A program made the translations under genes and the position numbers. This document shows positions 14,416 to 17,663 of a stretch of DNA of 17,663 nt, one piece after another. The notes under the pieces are model-generated. The model had not been told where the DNA came from, searched no databases, and saw only the letters and a program-made list of their open reading frames with translations. Origin of the DNA: Oscillospiraceae bacterium (lineage in GTDB: Bacteria; Bacillota; Clostridia; Oscillospirales; Ruminococcaceae); NCBI GenBank assembly GCA_019423445.1, contig JAHZBJ010000038.1, positions 1 through 17,663 on the forward strand, given 5' to 3'. Numbering within the stretch: position 1 is the first letter of the stretch; each line of letters starts with the position of its first letter.

Positions 14416-15267
14416 ATGAAGCTGCTGGGACGCCCCAAAACTCTGAATCAAGTGATATCCCTTCCGGTGGAGCGGATCCTTCCCAGCCCTCACCAGCCCC
14501 GGCGGGACTTCGACCTGGAGGAACTGGATGTTTTGGCGAAAAGCATTGCCCAGAACGGGCTTCTTACCCCGGTGACGGTGCGCCGGGATCCCCAGGGCGG
14601 GGACCGCTATTACCTGGTGGCAGGGGAGCGGCGGCTTTTGGCCTGCCGCCGCCTGGGATATACGGAAATCCCGGCCATCCTTTGGGACGGGGAAGAGAGC
14701 AGCGCCGCCGTCCTGACCCTGATTGAAAATCTTCACCGCCAGGATCTCAATTGTTTTGAGGAGGCGGAGGGGATTTACGCCCTGATGAAGGAGAGCGGTC
14801 TGAGCCAGCAAAAGGTCTGCGCCATGCTGGCCAAGCCTCAGCCCACAGTGGCCAACAAGCTCCGCCTGCTGAAGCTGGATCCAGCGGTGCGGCAGTATCT
14901 GGTGGATCAGGGGCTGGGGGAGCGCACCGCCCGGACCCTTCTGGCCCTGGACGGCGCCCAGCGGCAGATGAGGGCTGCCCGGCACATTGCGGAAAACGCT
15001 CTCAACGCCCGCCAGGCGGAAAGCTATGTGGCCTCTCTGGCGGCTCCCCGCCGGAACCCTTCCCGGTCCATGGGCTATCTCCGGGACCTGCGGATCCTCT
15101 TTTCCCCGGTGGACAAGGCGGTGGAGGAAATCAAACGCTGCGGCATCTCGGTCCAGGCTCAGACCACCGAGGAGGACGGTTTTGTCTGCTATACCATCAG
15201 GGTCCCCAAGACCTCCGCTTCCCGGGCCCGGGAAAAGAGCCGGGAGCGGGAAACGGTCTCCGCCTGA
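14416..15267 (+). CDS. noc: Nucleoid occlusion protein Noc (ParB family)
   Basis: Noc is a ParB-like CTP-dependent DNA clamp that binds dispersed chromosomal sites and the membrane, keeping the division ring away from the nucleoid. The 283-residue protein has the ParB/CTP-binding core with GERRLLACR (70-78) and ENLHRQDL (104-111), a helix-turn-helix around 129-152 (LSQQKVCAMLAKPQPTVANKLRLLKL) and a Noc-like C-terminal part with NALNARQAESYV and RDLRILFSPVDKAVEEIKRCG. It is placed as Noc rather than ParB by position (after rsmG, before parA) and by the C-terminal match. The very short N-terminus (MKLLGRPKTL) differs from the longer membrane-binding helix of Bacillus Noc. GAGGAGG precedes the ATG at 14416. 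A strong terminator follows, so it is probably monocistronic. Confidence 0.88.
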   Translation: MKLLGRPKTLNQVISLPVERILPSPHQPRRDFDLEELDVLAKSIAQNGLLTPVTVRRDPQGGDRYYLVAGERRLLACRRLGYTEIPAILWDGEESSAAVLTLIENLHRQDLNCFEEAEGIYALMKESGLSQQKVCAMLAKPQPTVANKLRLLKLDPAVRQYLVDQGLGERTARTLLALDGAQRQMRAARHIAENALNARQAESYVASLAAPRRNPSRSMGYLRDLRILFSPVDKAVEEIKRCGISVQAQTTEEDGFVCYTIRVPKTSASRAREKSRERETVSA

Positions 15268-15340
15268 CCCGCTGTTTTTTGGCTGACCTGGGACGCCGAC
15301 CCCCGGCGCCCAGTTGGCATAGATGAGCTTCCCATACTGA

Positions 15341-15382
15341 ACCCCAAGGGCCCCGCCATTCCGGCGGGGCCCTTGGGGTTTT
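15341..15382 (+). terminator. Strong intrinsic terminator of noc
   Basis: A perfect 17-bp stem joins 15341-15357 with 15363-15379 around a 5-nt loop (ATTCC), followed by TTTT overlapping its end. Repeat island 6 begins three bases later. The 73 bp between the noc stop codon and the stem show nothing recognisable. Confidence 0.9.
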
Positions 15383-15384
15383 GG

Positions 15385-15982
15385 GTCCGTGAGAAGAGGG
15401 GCGCAGAGGCGTAAGTTTCTGCCCCGCTCCTTGGCGGGCCCTGGCCCGCATCCGGATCCGTGAGAGAAGAGACACAGTATCGAAAATGACTGCCTCGCTC
15501 CCTGAACAAAGCACTTGGACTGGGAAGGGCGCAGAATACACTCGCAAAACCCGGGCAAGGGCCCGGTTCCAAGTCCGTGAGCAAAGGGGAACAGAAACGC
15601 TAGGCGGTACCCCGCTCCCTGGCGGACCAGGGCCCGCACCCATGTCCGTGAGCAAAGGACGTAGAAGCGCCAGGCGGTACCTCGCTCCCTGAACAAACAA
15701 CCTGGGCGCTGAGAAGAGCAGCGGGGTGGCCCCCGTTGGCTGGCCGGTCCCCCATGGGACGAAAGCCCCAGTGGGGCTTTCGAGGCCACGTTCCCGACCA
15801 ACGGGAGGGATGTCCGTGAGAAGAGGGACGCAGAGGCGTAAGTTTCTGCCTCGCTCTCTGAACAAATAACCTGGGCTGGGAAGAAACCCAAAATTGCCCC
15901 TGCCAGCGCCTTCTGAATCTTAAGTGGTATGCTCAGGGAGCGAGGCAGCATCCTGCGATTCGCAGAATTTTCTCTCACGGAC
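15385..15982. repeat. Mosaic repeat island 6
   Basis: Rightward units begin at 15385, 15456 (ATCCGTGAG), 15573, 15644 and 15812; one leftward unit ends in CTCACGGAC at 15974-15982. The 71-bp register occurs twice (15385 to 15456; 15573 to 15644). The G/C-rich linker at about 15742-15811 is a divergent copy in which the stems are preserved by paired changes. The centre is reduced to GCGCCTTCTGAATCTTAAG (about 15906-15924). The right edge stops five bases before a parS site. Confidence 0.9.
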
Positions 15983-15987
15983 AGAAA

Positions 15988-16003
15988 TGTTTCACGTGGA
16001 ACA
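15988..16003. promoter_or_regulatory. parS site upstream of parA
   Basis: TGTTTCACGTGGAACA differs by one base from the Bacillus parS consensus TGTTTCACGTGAAACA. ParB loads at such sites and spreads over the origin region to recruit condensin. This copy lies between repeat island 6 and the parA promoter. Confidence 0.95.
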
Positions 16004-16029
16004 TTTTCCTTTCGGGAGGGCCTTCGCTC

Positions 16030-16058
16030 TTTCCAACGGCGGCGGGTTGTGGTATACT
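16030..16058 (+). promoter_or_regulatory. Promoter of parA-parB
   Basis: TATACT (16053-16058) with the TGG extension (16050-16052) is an extended -10; TTTCCA (16030-16035) is a -35 matching four of six bases at 17 nt. parS lies about 27 bp further upstream, so ParB spreading could repress this promoter. Confidence 0.75.
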
Positions 16059-16088
16059 AGGGTACAGATCGAAAAAGGAGGAGAACCC

Positions 16089-16862
16089 ATGGGAAAGATC
16101 ATCGCCGTGGCCAACCAGAAGGGAGGCGTGGGCAAGACCACCACCGCCGTCAATCTGGCAGGGGGCCTTGGGGAGCAGGGGAAAAAGGTGCTTCTCTGCG
16201 ACCTGGACCCTCAGGGAAATGCCACCAGCGGCCTTGGGATCAACAAGCGGGAGGTGGAAACCTCCTGCTATGATGTGTTGATCAACCGGGTGGAGGTGCA
16301 GAAAGCCACCGTCAAAACCGCCTTTAAAAATGTGTGGGTGGTTCCCAGCCACATTTCCCTGGCCGGGGCGGAGCTGGAACTGGTGGAGTCGGAGAACCGC
16401 GCCATGGCCCTCCGGGCCTCGCTGCTCCGGGAAAAGGAGAAGTACGATTACATCATCATCGACTGCCCGCCGTCTCTGGGGCTTATCACCGTCAATGCCC
16501 TGGCGGCATCGGACAGCATCCTCATCCCCATCCAGTGCGAGTACTACGCCCTGGAGGGCCTGAGCCAACTGATCTCCACGGTGCGCACCGTCAAGCGGAT
16601 GTACAACGACCGGCTGGAGATTGAGGGGGTGCTCCTTACCATGTACGACAGCCGCCTGAACCTGACTGTCCAGGTGGTGGACGAGGTAAAGAAGTACTTT
16701 GCCGGGAAGATCTTCCGGACGGTAATCCCCCGGGCGGTGCGGATCTCCGAGGCTCCCAGCTTCGGACAGCCCATTATGTACTATGACCGCTCCTCCAAAG
16801 GCACCGAAGCATACCTCTCCCTGGCCCGGGAGCTGATCCAGAACAACAAAAAACGCTCATAA
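16089..16862 (+). CDS. parA: Chromosome-partitioning ATPase ParA (Soj)
   Basis: ParA/Soj is a deviant-Walker ATPase that binds DNA as an ATP dimer, works with ParB-parS in origin segregation and controls DnaA in Bacillus. The 257-residue protein has the deviant Walker A KGGVGKTT (11-18), the A' motif LCDLDPQGNATSGLG, the Walker B YDYIIIDCPPSLGL and the C-terminal RISEAPSFGQPI typical of chromosomal Soj. It lacks the extra N-terminal helix-turn-helix of plasmid type Ia ParA. The ATG at 16089 follows AAAAGGAGGAG; a longer frame from 15924 runs through repeat and parS sequence and is rejected. parB follows after 126 nt, which contain a second parS. Confidence 0.96.
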   Translation: MGKIIAVANQKGGVGKTTTAVNLAGGLGEQGKKVLLCDLDPQGNATSGLGINKREVETSCYDVLINRVEVQKATVKTAFKNVWVVPSHISLAGAELELVESENRAMALRASLLREKEKYDYIIIDCPPSLGLITVNALAASDSILIPIQCEYYALEGLSQLISTVRTVKRMYNDRLEIEGVLLTMYDSRLNLTVQVVDEVKKYFAGKIFRTVIPRAVRISEAPSFGQPIMYYDRSSKGTEAYLSLARELIQNNKKRS

Positions 16863-16867
16863 CCGGA

Positions 16868-16883
16868 TGTTTCACGTGGAACA
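16868..16883. promoter_or_regulatory. parS site between parA and parB
   Basis: TGTTTCACGTGGAACA again, identical to the site at 15988-16003, starts five bases after the parA stop codon. The two sites therefore flank parA and share the same single difference from the Bacillus consensus. Confidence 0.95.
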
Positions 16884-16988
16884 ATATTCCTGAAAGGGGC
16901 GGGAAAGACCGCTCTCCCGGGGAACCGGCCCGGGAATGCCCCTGGCAGGGGCGGAAAAAAGGGGAGCATGGAAAGGAGAGAAGGCAGC

Positions 16989-17663
16989 ATGGCCAAAAAA
17001 GGCGGTCTGGGCAAGGGCCTGGACGCATTGTTTTTGGATAACGACGCCCAGGTGGGGGGAGGACTGATGAACCTCCGCCTCTCATCGGTGGAACCCAATA
17101 AGGACCAGCCCCGGGAGAAGTTCGACCAGGAAGCTCTTGCCGAACTGGCGGATTCCATCCGGGAGCATGGAGTGCTCCAGCCCATTGTGGTGCGGCCCAT
17201 GCCCGGCGGGGTGTACCAGATCGTGGCGGGGGAGCGCCGGTGGCGGGCTTCCCGGATGGCGGGGCTCAGCGAGATCCCCGCAGTGGTGGTGGAGGCCCAG
17301 GATGACAAGGTGATGGAACTGGCCCTCATTGAGAACCTCCAGCGGGAGGATCTCACCATCATCGAGGAGGCCCTGGGGTACCGGGCCCTGATGGAGACCT
17401 ACGGCCTCACCCAGGATCAGGTGGCCAAGCGGATGGGAAAATCCCGGCCGGTGATTGCCAATGCCCTGCGGATTCTGAACCTCCCCAAAAAGGCGCTGGA
17501 ACGGTTGGAAAAAGGGGAGCTGACCCCGGGCCATGCCAGGGTGCTGGCAGGTCTTGCTGACCCGGGGCTGATGGAAGAGCTGGCGGAAGAGTCGGTGCGG
17601 TCCGGGCTGACGGTGCGGCAGCTGGAGAAGCTGGCGGCCCAGCGGAAGGCGGCCCCCAAGGAG
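16989..17663 (+). CDS. parB: Chromosome-partitioning protein ParB (Spo0J), C-terminus beyond window
   Basis: ParB/Spo0J is the CTP-dependent clamp that loads at parS and spreads. The reading frame is open from ATG 16989 to the window end, 225 codons without a stop, so the C-terminal dimerisation domain is missing from view. Visible are the N-terminal GGLGKGLDALF (the segment that stimulates ParA), QPREKFD, the CTP-binding GERRWRAS and ENLQREDL, and the helix-turn-helix LTQDQVAKRMGKSRPVIANA. AAAGGAG precedes the start. The preceding gap contains parS and a small GCCCC/GGGGC hairpin (16938-16952) without a T tract, so parA and parB are probably cotranscribed. Confidence 0.95.
   Translation, partial: MAKKGGLGKGLDALFLDNDAQVGGGLMNLRLSSVEPNKDQPREKFDQEALAELADSIREHGVLQPIVVRPMPGGVYQIVAGERRWRASRMAGLSEIPAVVVEAQDDKVMELALIENLQREDLTIIEEALGYRALMETYGLTQDQVAKRMGKSRPVIANALRILNLPKKALERLEKGELTPGHARVLAGLADPGLMEELAEESVRSGLTVRQLEKLAAQRKAAPKE

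Noticed and set aside
14125..15978. 617-codon minus-strand ORF opposite noc and islands 5-6
   Set aside because: Spans two repeat islands and noc in reverse; no domain, no start signal.
15924..16088. Longer N-terminus for ParA
   Set aside because: The extension is translated repeat, parS and promoter sequence; the family start MGKIIAVANQKGG at 16089 has a strong ribosome binding site.

Overview
The window looks like chromosomal DNA of a high-GC member of the Clostridia, most likely a gut Oscillospiraceae/Ruminococcaceae-type bacterium. The reasons are strong AGGAGG-type ribosome binding sites, sigma-A promoters (several of the extended -10 type), a Firmicutes noc-parA-parB block with parS sites of the TGTTTCACGTGGAACA form, and high GC throughout the genes. 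No species can be named from the sequence alone. The right half (mnmE, mnmG, rsmG, noc, parA, parB) is the gene block that normally lies beside the replication origin in Firmicutes. The left half replaces the usual rnpA-yidC-jag side with unrelated genes.

Layout. 1-600: a repeat island, a small unknown ORF and a strong terminator. 606-1970 (minus): a membrane-anchored D-Ala-D-Ala carboxypeptidase homologue that has lost its catalytic serine. 2116-2687: repeat island. 2701-3372: a metallophosphoesterase-like protein. 3476-3709 (minus): an HPr-like protein without the phospho-histidine, with its own promoter. 3833-5125: mtaB (tRNA ms2t6A methylthiotransferase). 5118-5750: repeat island. 5882-8895: pgi, a small P-loop protein and an AI-2E/YtvI-type membrane protein. 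8932-9291: repeat island. 9366-13839: mnmE, a DUF1905-like gene with a structured leader, mnmG and rsmG, the last three overlapping. 13840-14158: repeat island. 14416-15267: noc. 15385-15982: repeat island. 15988 to the end: parS, parA, parS and the start of parB.

The least explained feature is a family of non-coding mosaic repeats filling six of the gaps between transcription units, about 15% of the window. They are built from units of roughly 49 nt that begin with GTCCGTGAG, joined by interchangeable hairpin linkers, often in exact 71-bp or 86-bp register. In the five complete islands every left-hand unit points right and every right-hand unit points left, so each island is a large interrupted palindrome bounded by GTCCGTGAG and CTCACGGAC. 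Islands begin 0-3 nt after stop codons or terminators (mtaB takes its stop codon from the repeat) and end next to ribosome binding sites, promoters or parS. Hairpin linkers differ between copies by paired changes that keep the stems. A 162-bp copy pair in opposite orientation brackets about 6.5 kb carrying six genes.

The genes themselves serve tRNA modification (mtaB, mnmE/mnmG), rRNA methylation (rsmG), chromosome segregation and division-site control (noc, parA, parB) and central carbon metabolism (pgi). Three neighbours on the left (carboxypeptidase, phosphoesterase, HPr-like) each lack signature catalytic residues of their families.
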